A DNA stretch of 64,000 nt from Sulfurospirillum sp. (GTDB lineage: Bacteria > Campylobacterota > Campylobacteria > Campylobacterales > Arcobacteraceae), in assembly GCA_030491005.1 (NCBI GenBank), contig JAKZMJ010000015.1:310001-374000 (forward strand), in the 5' to 3' direction. Below, piece by piece: positions 8,977 through 18,262 of the stretch (positions within the stretch are counted from its first letter, which is position 1; every line of letters begins with the position of its first letter). The translations under genes were made by a program, and so were the position numbers. The notes below the pieces were generated by a model. It made no database searches, was not told where the DNA came from, and saw only the letters and a program-made list of their open reading frames with translations.

Positions 8977-10338
8977 TTAGTTGCCAAAAAGTCGTATAGT
9001 GATGTTACATCTACCTTTAATATTATCACCTTGAGAGGCTCTTGATTCCCAATAATGACTAAAAGTATAACCTTCATCTGATATGTTATCTTTTAATTCA
9101 CTAATTTTCATTACTAAGAAATTATCAGTTTTTGTTTCCAAATAATCAAGATTATGAGCAATACCTACTAAAATCGAATCTAAAAGCTGGGTATTTACTC
9201 TATTACTACCATTTAAACAAATATGTTCTTTAGTTAATTGATTATGCACAATTGTAAATGTTCTATTGAAAATATCATCTAATATATTTTTAGCTTGTAA
9301 TCTAAAGTTCTTATTTTTATTCATATATACATTTAAAAAATGTTTCATAGGTGATTTATAATTATCAATATCAAAATATAAAGCAAAAAATCTTAATATC
9401 AATTCTTCATGGGTCTTTCTATTGTTTTTTGTATTTATAAATTGTATCCATTTGTTATCATTAGCATAAGTAGATAACAAATTATTAAATTCACCATGAT
9501 AAGAAGCTGATCTTATTTCTTGTGGATATAGTTTGGTACCTTTAGTATTTATTCTTTCAAATATTTTATAAATGCTATCATTATTATCGTCGGGTATTTC
9601 TTGTCTTATCATAATTAATTGTAAAGAATATTCATCAAGTCTATCTCTATGTGTATCTTTTAGTTCATTATATTTCTTATTATTAATAGAAGCAAATGTA
9701 TCTTTTAATGCAAATTCATTATTATAATATCTTTTTATAGAGATTAGTCTTTGTTGACCATCAATTATATAATATTTATCATTATCATCATTTTTAGCTA
9801 GAAATATTGCAGGTATTGGTAATCCCATAATAATCGACTCAATTAATTTTGATGCTTGAGAATCTTTCCATACATAATCTCTTTGAAAATCAGGAACATA
9901 ATATTTCCCTTTCACCAGTCTTTTATAAATTGTTTCAACATCTGCTGATGTTCCAAATTGTGAAATATTATATATTTCTTCTGTATCTTGTAGCTCATCA
10001 TTATTAAATTCATCAAAATCATCTTCTCTATCACCAACACCAACTTCATATCCAAGACTATAAGCACAAATAGCACATTTATGTCTTCCTTGTGTTGGTT
10101 TTTGATTTATTTCAATAGACTCAATACTACTTCTAATTGCTTTTTTATTATGTTTACATATTTCTATTTTATCATCTTCTTCAAAATCTAATAATTTATT
10201 TTCACCATCTTTTATACCATTTGCATAAGCACAAATTACACATTTATGCCGTCCTATTCCACCTTGATTGAAATTTAATGTCTCTATCAACTGTGATGAC
10301 ATTTTATTGTTATGTTTACATGTTTGTAATTCACTCAT
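8977..10338 (-). CDS. DUF262 protein with two N-terminal zinc-knuckle repeats
   Basis: 453 residues. The N-terminus carries two copies of a Cys-x-His ... His-x-Cys-x2-Cys unit (C7, H9, H31, C33, C36 and C61, H63, H86, C88, C91), each ending in CAYxxG; this looks like tandem metal-binding recognition modules. From about residue 125 a DUF262 (GmrS-like, ParB/Srx fold) domain follows, with VPDFQRDYVW and the nucleotide-dependent nuclease signature DGQQRL at 193-198, then FERINTKGTKL. DUF262 domains occur in GmrSD-type restriction enzymes. Its start overlaps the methyltransferase stop by 8 bp, so it is probably the restriction-like partner of that enzyme. No C-terminal HNH (DUF1524) motif was recognised. 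Confidence 0.7.
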   Translation of the reverse strand: MSELQTCKHNNKMSSQLIETLNFNQGGIGRHKCVICAYANGIKDGENKLLDFEEDDKIEICKHNKKAIRSSIESIEINQKPTQGRHKCAICAYSLGYEVGVGDREDDFDEFNNDELQDTEEIYNISQFGTSADVETIYKRLVKGKYYVPDFQRDYVWKDSQASKLIESIIMGLPIPAIFLAKNDDNDKYYIIDGQQRLISIKRYYNNEFALKDTFASINNKKYNELKDTHRDRLDEYSLQLIMIRQEIPDDNNDSIYKIFERINTKGTKLYPQEIRSASYHGEFNNLLSTYANDNKWIQFINTKNNRKTHEELILRFFALYFDIDNYKSPMKHFLNVYMNKNKNFRLQAKNILDDIFNRTFTIVHNQLTKEHICLNGSNRVNTQLLDSILVGIAHNLDYLETKTDNFLVMKISELKDNISDEGYTFSHYWESRASQGDNIKGRCNITIRLFGN

Positions 10339-11209
10339 CTTTAAAACTCCTAATCAGTAATTCTTTTATTTTTTGTCTTTTTGTAATATCACTATTTATA
10401 TTTCTATTTGCCATTAAAATTGCATGTTTTTGGTATTTAATATATAAGCTATGAATAAATTTTGTATCAGAATTACTATGCAAAACAAAACAGCCTTGTT
10501 CATGTAGCTCTTCAAAAATATTAAATAATTCTTCTTGTTTCTTATCTAAAAAATCATTTTCATTATAAGCAGTAAAACTTGATGTTACATTTAATGGATA
10601 ATATGGAGGGTCAAAATATACTAAATCATTACTAGTTGTATTATTAATTACTTCATTAAATGGTTTATCGGAAATAATAGCATTTTCTAATGCTTTACTG
10701 GCACTTAAAATTACATCTTTATCCGCTATATTAGGATTTTTATAACTTCCTATTGGAGTATTAAATTGTCCTTTTTTATTTACTCTATATAATCCATTAA
10801 AACAAGTTTTATTAAGATATATAAATCTTGTTGCTCGTTCTATTTTTGTTAAATTATTGAATTCTTCTTTACGATCAATTTCTCTAGTATTATAATAAAA
10901 CTCTTCACTGTGTTTTTCTTTAAAATTTTCAAGATTATTTATTAATTTATGAGGATATTTCTTAACTACATTATAAGTATTTATTAATTCTGAATTTATA
11001 TCTGAAAGATATATTTTCTTATTTTTTAATAAACCTTTTGAATATAACTCAAAAAATACTGCTCCCCCTCCTAAAAATGGTTCATGGTAATTATTAAATT
11101 TTTTAGGAAATATTTTTAATAATTGTGTTAATAAACCCCTTTTCCCACCTACCCATTTAATGAAAGGTTGATATTTTTTCATTAAAAGTTTATTTTCTCT
11201 AGTATTCAT
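10331..11209 (-). CDS. Dam/D12-class adenine-N6 DNA methyltransferase
   Basis: Alpha-class (D12) N6-adenine methyltransferase. The SAM-binding motif is FIKWVGGKRGLL near the N-terminus, with LGGGAVFFEL after it, and the catalytic motif DPPY is at 200-203. Relatives include Dam and M.DpnII, which methylate GATC; the target here is not deducible. It has 292 residues. MKKYQPF at residue 11 is an alternative start. It overlaps the DUF262 gene by 8 bp and follows the zinc-ribbon gene, so it looks like the modification arm of a small restriction-type system rather than a housekeeping Dam. Confidence 0.85.
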   Translation of the reverse strand: MNTRENKLLMKKYQPFIKWVGGKRGLLTQLLKIFPKKFNNYHEPFLGGGAVFFELYSKGLLKNKKIYLSDINSELINTYNVVKKYPHKLINNLENFKEKHSEEFYYNTREIDRKEEFNNLTKIERATRFIYLNKTCFNGLYRVNKKGQFNTPIGSYKNPNIADKDVILSASKALENAIISDKPFNEVINNTTSNDLVYFDPPYYPLNVTSSFTAYNENDFLDKKQEELFNIFEELHEQGCFVLHSNSDTKFIHSLYIKYQKHAILMANRNINSDITKRQKIKELLIRSFKDE

Positions 11210-11217
11210 TTATTATT

Positions 11218-11394
11218 TTAACATCTGTTATCTGTAGGGCTACATTTTTTACTTCTGCAAACTTTACAATATGATTGCGGTATTTTATTTCCATTTTTCA
11301 TTGTTCTAAATCCAAATAACACTTCAATTTTATTTAAATCATTATTTACATTTTTATCACAACATGGGCATTTAGCATTTAAACTATATGACAT
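11218..11394 (-). CDS. Small zinc-ribbon-like protein
   Basis: 58-residue protein with CPCC near the N-terminus and CKVC plus further Cys near the C-terminus, a likely zinc ribbon. I start at ATG 11394 because AAAGGA lies 7 bases upstream; an ATG at 11421 has no ribosome site. It is the first gene of the methyltransferase-DUF262-HEPN operon, 8 bp upstream of the methyltransferase. It could be a controller or target-recognition accessory, but the function is unknown. Confidence 0.55.
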   Translation of the reverse strand: MSYSLNAKCPCCDKNVNNDLNKIEVLFGFRTMKNGNKIPQSYCKVCRSKKCSPTDNRC

Positions 11395-11428
11395 ATTTAT
11401 TCCTTTAATATATTTTACCATTTTATCT

Positions 11429-11451
11429 AAAAAAATGAGAGATAGATCTCT
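11429..11451 (-). terminator. Intrinsic terminator after cmoB
   Basis: Minus-strand hairpin of AGAGAT paired with ATCTCT directly at the cmoB stop, followed by a run of seven T. It separates cmoB from the downstream restriction-like operon on the same strand, which therefore needs its own promoter in the short gap before 11394. The loop is very tight, so the folded stem may be shorter. Confidence 0.5.
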
Positions 11452-12368
11452 TATTTATATTTTCTAGCTTTTACATATACTCTTTTAGGTGCAGGATAAC
11501 CCTCGATTGTTTTAGAACTATCATTTGGGTCTAAAAAGTCTTCTAAACTTTGATCAAAAGACCAAGAAGTTTTTCTTTGTTCATTTGATTTTGTTAAAAC
11601 GGTATCAAGTATTTGAATATCGCAAAAGCCAGCTCTATTAAGCCAGTTTTTCAAAGCATTGATTGTGGGTATAAAATAGATATTTGGTATTTTTGAATAA
11701 GTTTTATCAGGTGTTAAAGCAACTTCCTCATCTCCTTCTATCATAAAAGTATCAATTAAAATCTCTCCATTTTTATTTAAACCTCGTGCTAGTGATTTTA
11801 ATGTTCCAACAGGATCAGGTCTATGATATAAAACTCCTAACATAAAAATAAAATCAAATTTATGATTATAAATGTCCAAATGCTCAACCCCTAACATTTC
11901 GTAAGTGATGGGTGCTTTTATAAAATGATTTATAAATTCAAATTGAAGCATAGCTAAAGGTGCTGGGTCAAAACCTACTAGTTTTTTTGGTTTATCTTCT
12001 GTCATTCTAAACATATAATAAGCATTATTACAGCCAATATCAGCAACTATTTTATCTTTTAAATCAAAATAAGGACGAATTAAATTGTACTTAAGATTGC
12101 TTTGCCATTCTGAATTTATTTCTAAACCAAATAGATTAAAAGGTCCTTTCCTCCAAGGAATTAATATTTCTGCACATTGTGTCAATAAAACAAATTCTTC
12201 ATTACTTAAATCACATCTTTCTCCAATATTAATGCAATCACCTAAATTAATCTTAATATCTTTTAAAATTATTGTTGCTTTAACTTCTTGTATTTTGTTC
12301 CACCAAGGTTTTACATTTTTCCATTGTAAGCATTTTATTTTTTTATTTTTTAATTCTTCTAAATTCAT
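11451..12368 (-). CDS. cmoB: tRNA U34 carboxymethyltransferase
   Basis: Transfers a carboxymethyl group from carboxy-SAM to 5-hydroxyuridine at the wobble position of tRNA. Family features are WRKGPFNLFGLEINSEW, the SAM site VADIGCNNAYYMFRM and GVLYHRPDPVGTLKSL. It has 305 residues, close to the usual 300-325. Its usual partner cmoA is not in the window. A terminator follows the stop codon. Confidence 0.94.
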   Translation of the reverse strand: MNLEELKNKKIKCLQWKNVKPWWNKIQEVKATIILKDIKINLGDCINIGERCDLSNEEFVLLTQCAEILIPWRKGPFNLFGLEINSEWQSNLKYNLIRPYFDLKDKIVADIGCNNAYYMFRMTEDKPKKLVGFDPAPLAMLQFEFINHFIKAPITYEMLGVEHLDIYNHKFDFIFMLGVLYHRPDPVGTLKSLARGLNKNGEILIDTFMIEGDEEVALTPDKTYSKIPNIYFIPTINALKNWLNRAGFCDIQILDTVLTKSNEQRKTSWSFDQSLEDFLDPNDSSKTIEGYPAPKRVYVKARKYK

Positions 12369-12446
12369 CTTGCAATTATAATAACAATTAGATAAAACTA
12401 AGGTTTATACAATAAAATATCAATGGTATAAAGTAAATCTAATTTT

Positions 12447-13097
12447 TTATTCATGGTTTATATATACTCTTTTTAATATGTTTTTCCATTTGTCTTCTTT
12501 TCCCCAGTTAATTCTAACTTTTTTATTAATTATTTTATTTTTTAATAAATATGCTTCTTTTTCATTAAAAATAAATTTTGGTATGAGTTTTTTTCTTTTA
12601 TTAAAAGGCAAAACTTTTGAACTAAGATTATCTAATACTAAAGGCATAGAGTTTTTATCTTTTATAAAAAGTAAAACCATATGATAGTTTGCTTCATTCT
12701 TAACTTTTACAACAGATAAAAATAAAGTATTTTTTTTAATGCCTAATTCTAGTAAAGTAAAATACTTAGCAAGGGCATAATCTTCACAATCTCCTCTGCC
12801 TTGAATTAAAAATTCTTTTGGTGTTGCCCAGTAATCATCGGCATTATATTTTTCCAAATCATTAACAGGTAAAATCTTATTATAAAATGTATTTATATGA
12901 GATAACTTTCTTATTAAAGTAAAATCTTTGACTTTTTTCTTGATTTTTATGTATTGGGATAATCTTGTGATGATTTTATTTTTATTTTTAGAAGTATTAA
13001 TCTTATGTTTATCATAAACAGTTAATTTTATACTTTTTGAATATAAAAAAGCCGAAAAAAATATAATGGATAACATAAGTAAAGATATTAGTTTCAT
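12447..13097 (-). CDS. Transglutaminase-like cysteine protease (BTLCP/LapG type)
   Basis: Predicted exported protein: an N-terminal hydrophobic segment (LISLLMLSIIFFSAFLY) precedes a bacterial transglutaminase-like cysteine protease domain. The catalytic Cys is in GRGDCEDYA, the His in NYHMVL and the Asp in LDNLSS. LapG relatives release adhesins from the cell surface under c-di-GMP control, but no LapD partner is nearby. I use ATG 13097; an upstream TTG at 13112 is in frame. It has 216 residues. Confidence 0.8.
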   Translation of the reverse strand: MKLISLLMLSIIFFSAFLYSKSIKLTVYDKHKINTSKNKNKIITRLSQYIKIKKKVKDFTLIRKLSHINTFYNKILPVNDLEKYNADDYWATPKEFLIQGRGDCEDYALAKYFTLLELGIKKNTLFLSVVKVKNEANYHMVLLFIKDKNSMPLVLDNLSSKVLPFNKRKKLIPKFIFNEKEAYLLKNKIINKKVRINWGKEDKWKNILKRVYINHE

Positions 13098-13137
13098 AAG
13101 ATATAATATCAAGTAAAATTGAATTTAGGATTAAAAA

Positions 13138-13575
13138 ATGATAAAAGATATTATGAACGATGAAACTTATAAAGATCTTGTTAGCGTTCAAATTAAAGAT
13201 ACAATTCAATATTTATTAGATAAAAACATAGAATTTGCAATAACTGCTAATTTGAAAGTTATAAAGTTTGAACCTGATTTACCAAAAATAATTTATAATA
13301 AACTTTCTGATTTATCTCTATTTATTTTATCGAACTATACATACTCAAGTATCAAAATCAATGATACTCATATATCGTTTGAAGCTGGATTTGGGAAAGA
13401 AAATTTTGGTTCAAGATTACATATTCCTTTTTATGCTATATTTCAAGTTATTGTAGATGAATCAATTTTATTTATTAATTGCATGGCTACAAGTGAGAAA
13501 TTTACTAACAACCAAATAGAAAAATCCAAAAATATATTTATGAAAAATAAACATAATCAAAAATTTAATAAATAA
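13138..13575 (+). CDS. Conserved protein, possibly SspB-like
   Basis: 145-residue soluble protein with no signal peptide. The stretch SFEAGFGKENFGSRLHIPFYAIFQVIVDE resembles, in spacing and character, the ARFGG...VPxxAIxxI core of the ClpXP adaptor SspB. This is a by-eye resemblance, not a proven match. It is divergently placed from the protease gene at 12447-13097 and stands 15 bp before azlC. If it is SspB, it would deliver ssrA-tagged substrates to ClpXP. Confidence 0.45.
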   Translation: MIKDIMNDETYKDLVSVQIKDTIQYLLDKNIEFAITANLKVIKFEPDLPKIIYNKLSDLSLFILSNYTYSSIKINDTHISFEAGFGKENFGSRLHIPFYAIFQVIVDESILFINCMATSEKFTNNQIEKSKNIFMKNKHNQKFNK

Positions 13576-13590
13576 CAAAAAGTTTTAATA

Positions 13591-14277
13591 TTGAAATATA
13601 AGAAAGAATTACAAAGAGCATTTTCTGTATCTTTGCCTGTAATGATGGGATATCTAGTTCTAGGCTTTGCTTTTGGTTTATTATTAGTATCTTTTAATTA
13701 TAAATGGTATTTAGCACCTTTGATGTCTATTTTTATTTATGCAGGGGCTTTACAATTTATGGCTATTAGTTTCTTTAATGTAAAAGCTGGTCTTGTAGAT
13801 ATTGCTATTGCATCATTTTTTATAAATATTAGGCAGAGTTTTTATGGCTTATCTTTACTTAAAAGATTTAAAAAAACTAATAAATTTAAACACTATCTTA
13901 TTTTTGGTTTAACTGATGAAACTTATGCACTTTTAACTAGTGTAAAAGATGATGAACATTTAAAGAAAAAATATTATTATGTTTTTTTAACTGCTTTAAA
14001 TCAATCTTATTGGTTTATTGGTTCAAGTGCTGGTGCTATTATTGGCTCAAATATAAACTTTAATACAAAAGGCTTAGAATTTTCATTAACTGCTTTATTT
14101 GTAGTCTTATGTATAGAACAATATAAAAAGTTAAATAATATATTTCCTTTTTTATTGGCATTATTTGCATCTTTACTTGCACTTTTATTTATTCCAAGTG
14201 ATAAGATGTTGGTTTTTTCTATTGTCCTTGCATTAATTTTAATGTTTAGTTTTAAAAAAAGAATACAAAATGAGTAA
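13591..14277 (+). CDS. azlC: AzlC-type branched-chain amino acid permease
   Basis: Large subunit of a two-component exporter of branched-chain amino acids. The start is TTG 13591. Family signatures are LPVMMGYLVLGFAFGLLL, then YAGALQFMAISFF and the INIRQSFYGLSL segment. It has several membrane helices and 228 residues. It overlaps azlD by 8 bp. Confidence 0.9.
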   Translation: MKYKKELQRAFSVSLPVMMGYLVLGFAFGLLLVSFNYKWYLAPLMSIFIYAGALQFMAISFFNVKAGLVDIAIASFFINIRQSFYGLSLLKRFKKTNKFKHYLIFGLTDETYALLTSVKDDEHLKKKYYYVFLTALNQSYWFIGSSAGAIIGSNINFNTKGLEFSLTALFVVLCIEQYKKLNNIFPFLLALFASLLALLFIPSDKMLVFSIVLALILMFSFKKRIQNE

Positions 14278-14587
14278 TTTAGAAATATATCTAGCTATTG
14301 CAGTTATGGCTGTGGTTAATTATTTTACAAGAGTATTGCCATTTTTATTTTTTAAAAATAAAGACTTACCTTCTTATTTAGTTTTTGTTGGAGAAAAATT
14401 TCCTGCAATCATCATGACAATATTAGTTGTATATTCTATAAAAGATATAGATTTTGCTAATGAATTATATGGATTAAAAGAAATACTCTCAATTGTATTT
14501 ACAGCCTTACTTCATATATATCTTAAAAATTATTTAGTATCTATTTTCCTAGGAACTATTTTTTATATGTTTTTAGTTCAACTTTAA
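14270..14587 (+). CDS. azlD: AzlD-type branched-chain amino acid permease subunit
   Basis: Small subunit partner of AzlC, 105 residues with about four membrane helices (LAIAVMAVVNYFTRVLPFLFF near the start is the family signature). It overlaps the azlC stop by 8 bp, so the two are translated together. Probable role: export of branched-chain amino acids. Confidence 0.85.
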   Translation: MSNLEIYLAIAVMAVVNYFTRVLPFLFFKNKDLPSYLVFVGEKFPAIIMTILVVYSIKDIDFANELYGLKEILSIVFTALLHIYLKNYLVSIFLGTIFYMFLVQL

Positions 14588-14646
14588 AAAACAAACTTAA
14601 GCTCACAAAACAAAAATATTCTATTATTTCATTTAAAAGAGATTTA

Positions 14647-15662
14647 TTATTCTTTTATACTCCATAATAAAGTCTCGTTTGCATACATAGGAACTACATT
14701 TTCATTTTTATATTCATAAATATTTGGAACTTTAAAGTCTTTTTTTATTAATTTTATATATTTATTATTTATTTTTATATTATAAATTTTTTGTGCATTT
14801 AAGGAAACAAAAGTATTTAAATTATCTAAGCACTTGTGTTTTTCAAAAAGTTGTGTTAAAACTTGCAGGGCAATGGGAGAAGTAAATACTCCAGCTGCAC
14901 AGCCACAAGATTCTTTTTTATGTTTTGGGTGTGGTGCTGAATCTGAACCAAACATTAATTTAGGATGAGCTTTAAGAGCTGCTTTTAATAAGGCTTTTTT
15001 ATCTCTTGGTCTTTTTGCAATAGGTTTACAAAATAAGTGAGGCTTTAGTGAATCTCCTGCTAAATCATCTAATGTTATTAAAAGATGATGTAAGGTTACA
15101 CTTGCATATAAGTTATCGTACTTATCAAGCAATAACACAGCTTCTTTAGTTGTGATATGTTCCATTATAATTTTTAATTTAGGAAAAGATTTTGCAAGGG
15201 CTTCATAAGTTGGCATAAATTCTTTTTCTCTATCCATAACAAAACCATTTGTTTCACCATGTACACACAAAGGAATATTTAAATCACTCATAATTTGTAA
15301 ATTAGGTCTTAAAAATTCAATATCCATAGATGAAACACCATCTTCGCTATTTGTTGTTATCCCTGCTGGGTATAATTTAATTCCTATAATATCATCTTTA
15401 ATATCTTTTAAAAAATCAAAAGTATAATCACTTTTAAAAAATAAAGTCATAAATGTTTCAAAATTATTATCATTAGAAGCTTCTTTGATTCTTTGTTTAT
15501 AAGATAATAATGCTTCTTTACTTGTAATAGGAGGTACTAAATTTGGCATTATTAAGGCACCTGCAAAAGTTTTTGCACTTAAGGGAGCTACTAATTTTAA
15601 CATATCGTTATCACGTAAATGAAGGTGCATATCCAAAGGATTATTTATAATAAATTCTTTCA

Positions 15663-15663
<1 letters not shown>
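14647..15663 (-). CDS. pyrC: Dihydroorotase
   Basis: Zinc enzyme of pyrimidine synthesis that cyclises carbamoyl aspartate to dihydroorotate. The metal-binding HxH motif is in DMHLHLRD, with the later His in CVHGET, IMEHITT and the catalytic Asp in FGSDSAPH. It has 338 residues, the type II (PyrC) length. Its ATG overlaps the PII stop by one base, so it is co-transcribed with the nitrogen regulator. Confidence 0.94.
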
Positions 15664-16013
<350 letters not shown>

Positions 16014-16244
16014 TTAGTCTTCTTATTTTAACTAAATTTATTTAAAATGCTCGTTTAAATTATGGATATGTTTATAATCTACACTTGGAGTGCTAACTTA
16101 AATTCATACTATTTTTAAAATTATCTAAGCCACCAGTTTTTTTGTAAGATTAAGTCTAATTCTTAAAATCTAGTTTAATAAAAAATTAGATTAAGCTAAA
16201 CAAGTTCGATAAGTGTTATAAGTGGAAATAGTTTTCATAAAATC

Positions 16245-17597
16245 TTATTTCATAATTGGATCTATTCCAAAGAACTCAGGATAGAAAGCTAGAATACATA
16301 ATACTACTATTTGAATAGCAATGAAAGGCAGTACCCCTTTATATATCTGAATAGTTCTAACAGATGAGGGTGCAACTCCTTTTAAGTAAAATAAGGAGAA
16401 ACCAAAAGGTGGGGTTAAAAAAGAAGTTTGTAAATTCATGGCAATTAAAATTGCAAACCAAACTGGACTTATACCTAAAGCTTCAGAAATTGGCACTAAA
16501 ATAGGAACAATAATATATGAGATTTCAACAAAATCAATAAAAAAGCCAAGTACCAAAATAGCTAACATAGTAAAAATAATAAAACTCAATCTATCATCAC
16601 CTGGTAAGTTTGTCATAAAATGTTCAACAATCTCTTCTCCACCTGTATATGAGAATACCATAGAAAAAGCAGTCGCACCTATTAAAATAGCAAATACCAT
16701 TGATGTTATTTTCACAGATTCCAAGGCAGCTTCTTTTACCATTTTAATAGTAAATGTTCTATAAAGTAAAGCAAGAAAAATGGCTCCAATACAACCAACA
16801 GCTGAAGATTCAGTTGGAGTTGCAATGCCTGCGAAAATAGAACCAAGTACCATAATAATTAAAGATAATGAAGGAATAATATCAATCAATGCTCTTATGA
16901 TTTGTTGTTTTTTATTTCCTCTAGTTGGATCAGTTGGAATTGCTGGTGCCATATCAGGATTAAAATAAGCAATAAGTAAAATAAAAATTATATAAGCAGC
17001 AACTAAAGTAAGCCCAGGTCCAACAGCAGCTGTAAAAAGATCACCTACGGGAACTTGAAATACATCTCCTAAAATAATTAATACTATTGAAGGTGGTATT
17101 ATTTGCCCCAAGGTTCCAGAAGCACAAATAGTTCCTGTTGCTAGTTGTGTATTGTATTTATACTTTAACATTACAGGAAGTGAGATAACTCCCATAGCAA
17201 CCACACTAGCACCAACCACACCAGTTGATGCTGCTAGAAGTGAACCTACAAGTACCGTTGAAATGGCAACTCCACCTCTAATTTCACCAAATAAAAATCC
17301 CATTGATTCTAATAGTTTTTCAGCAAGTCCTGTTTTTTGTAAAACAATACCCATAAAAATGAACATAGGAATTGCCATTAAAATAGTATTTTGCATAATT
17401 GAATATATTCTATAAGGCATATAATCAAACATGGCAATGCCTTCAATTACACCATTTATAAGCCCACCATCTAAACCAACTTCAACAATTCCTGCAATTA
17501 TTCCAAATAAAACAGAAACAGCTGCAAAAGTAAATGCCACAGGAAAGCCAACTAAGAGCATAAATAATGCTGCAAAAAACATAATTATACCAATCAT
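16245..17597 (-). CDS. dctM: TRAP transporter large permease (DctM)
   Basis: Membrane-embedded subunit that drives solute uptake with an ion gradient. It has 450 residues with about a dozen hydrophobic segments; the family signatures GIVLQKTGLAEKLL and ASGTLGQIIPPSIVLIILG are present. It overlaps dctQ by 4 bp and forms one transport operon with dctQ and dctP. The TakP-like binding protein suggests a 2-oxo acid or similar organic acid substrate. Confidence 0.94.
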   Translation of the reverse strand: MIGIIMFFAALFMLLVGFPVAFTFAAVSVLFGIIAGIVEVGLDGGLINGVIEGIAMFDYMPYRIYSIMQNTILMAIPMFIFMGIVLQKTGLAEKLLESMGFLFGEIRGGVAISTVLVGSLLAASTGVVGASVVAMGVISLPVMLKYKYNTQLATGTICASGTLGQIIPPSIVLIILGDVFQVPVGDLFTAAVGPGLTLVAAYIIFILLIAYFNPDMAPAIPTDPTRGNKKQQIIRALIDIIPSLSLIIMVLGSIFAGIATPTESSAVGCIGAIFLALLYRTFTIKMVKEAALESVKITSMVFAILIGATAFSMVFSYTGGEEIVEHFMTNLPGDDRLSFIIFTMLAILVLGFFIDFVEISYIIVPILVPISEALGISPVWFAILIAMNLQTSFLTPPFGFSLFYLKGVAPSSVRTIQIYKGVLPFIAIQIVVLCILAFYPEFFGIDPIMK

Positions 17598-18154
17598 TTT
17601 AATTCTCTTTTTTCATCTTTAAGTTCATTTTGTAAGTTCTTCTCTTCTAAGTTATGAAGTCCTTTATAAACTGCTAAGTTTTTAATAAAATAACCACATG
17701 AAGTAATTATTAGCATAAAAAAAGACAAAGGTATTAAGGCTTTTATAATCCATCTATAAAGCAAGCCACCTGGATCCCCACTTTGCTCCATAGATACATA
17801 GGCTTCAAGTGCATTATCTATTGAACTTGTTGCAATTAATAGTGAAATTGGTAAAATAAATAAAATAACACCTATCATATTTATCATAGCTTGTTTTTTT
17901 TTAGATAATTTATCATAAATCAAATCAACTCTAACATGTCCGTCTTCTTTTAATGTATAAGAAATTCCTAATAAAATTACAACAGAAAATAAATGCCATT
18001 CCATTTCTTGCATGGCAATTGAACCAGATCTAAAAAAGTATCTCATAACTACATCGTATGAAACATTAAATATCATTAATACTATTGCAATAGCTGTAAT
18101 AATTCCAATAATATCTGCAAATTTATTAAAACCATTTTCAAGTTTTAAAAGCAT
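17594..18154 (-). CDS. dctQ: TRAP transporter small permease (DctQ)
   Basis: Four-helix membrane subunit of the TRAP transporter, 186 residues. The pattern VMRYFFRSGSIAMQEMEWHLF and LGISYTLKEDGHVRVDLIYD is typical of DctQ. The gene lies 108 bp after dctP, separated by a strong hairpin, and overlaps dctM by 4 bp. Confidence 0.93.
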   Translation of the reverse strand: MLLKLENGFNKFADIIGIITAIAIVLMIFNVSYDVVMRYFFRSGSIAMQEMEWHLFSVVILLGISYTLKEDGHVRVDLIYDKLSKKKQAMINMIGVILFILPISLLIATSSIDNALEAYVSMEQSGDPGGLLYRWIIKALIPLSFFMLIITSCGYFIKNLAVYKGLHNLEEKNLQNELKDEKRELK

Positions 18155-18227
18155 AAAAATCCTTTTGATTATTTAAATAACTAAGATAAAAATAAGAAGC
18201 TTATATTTAGCTAAACTATTGATGAGT

Positions 18228-18252
18228 AAATCCCCCAAAGAAGGGGAGATTT
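18228..18252 (-). terminator. Hairpin between dctP and dctQ
   Basis: On the minus strand, AAATCTCCCC pairs with GGGGATTT around a TTCTTT loop (about nine paired bases), beginning 10 bp after the dctP stop. No T-run follows, so it is more likely an attenuator or mRNA-stabilising structure. Such a structure would give more binding protein than permease, as is common in transport operons. Confidence 0.55.
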
Positions 18253-18262
18253 AATTAGAATA

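Noticed and set aside
16130-16200. Inverted repeat upstream of dctM region as a strong terminator
   Set aside because: The arms are AT-only and imperfect, with no T-run in the proper place; left as a remark only.
16438-17622. Plus-strand frames opposite dctM
   Set aside because: Shadows of the membrane protein gene on the other strand; no ribosome sites and no family resemblance.
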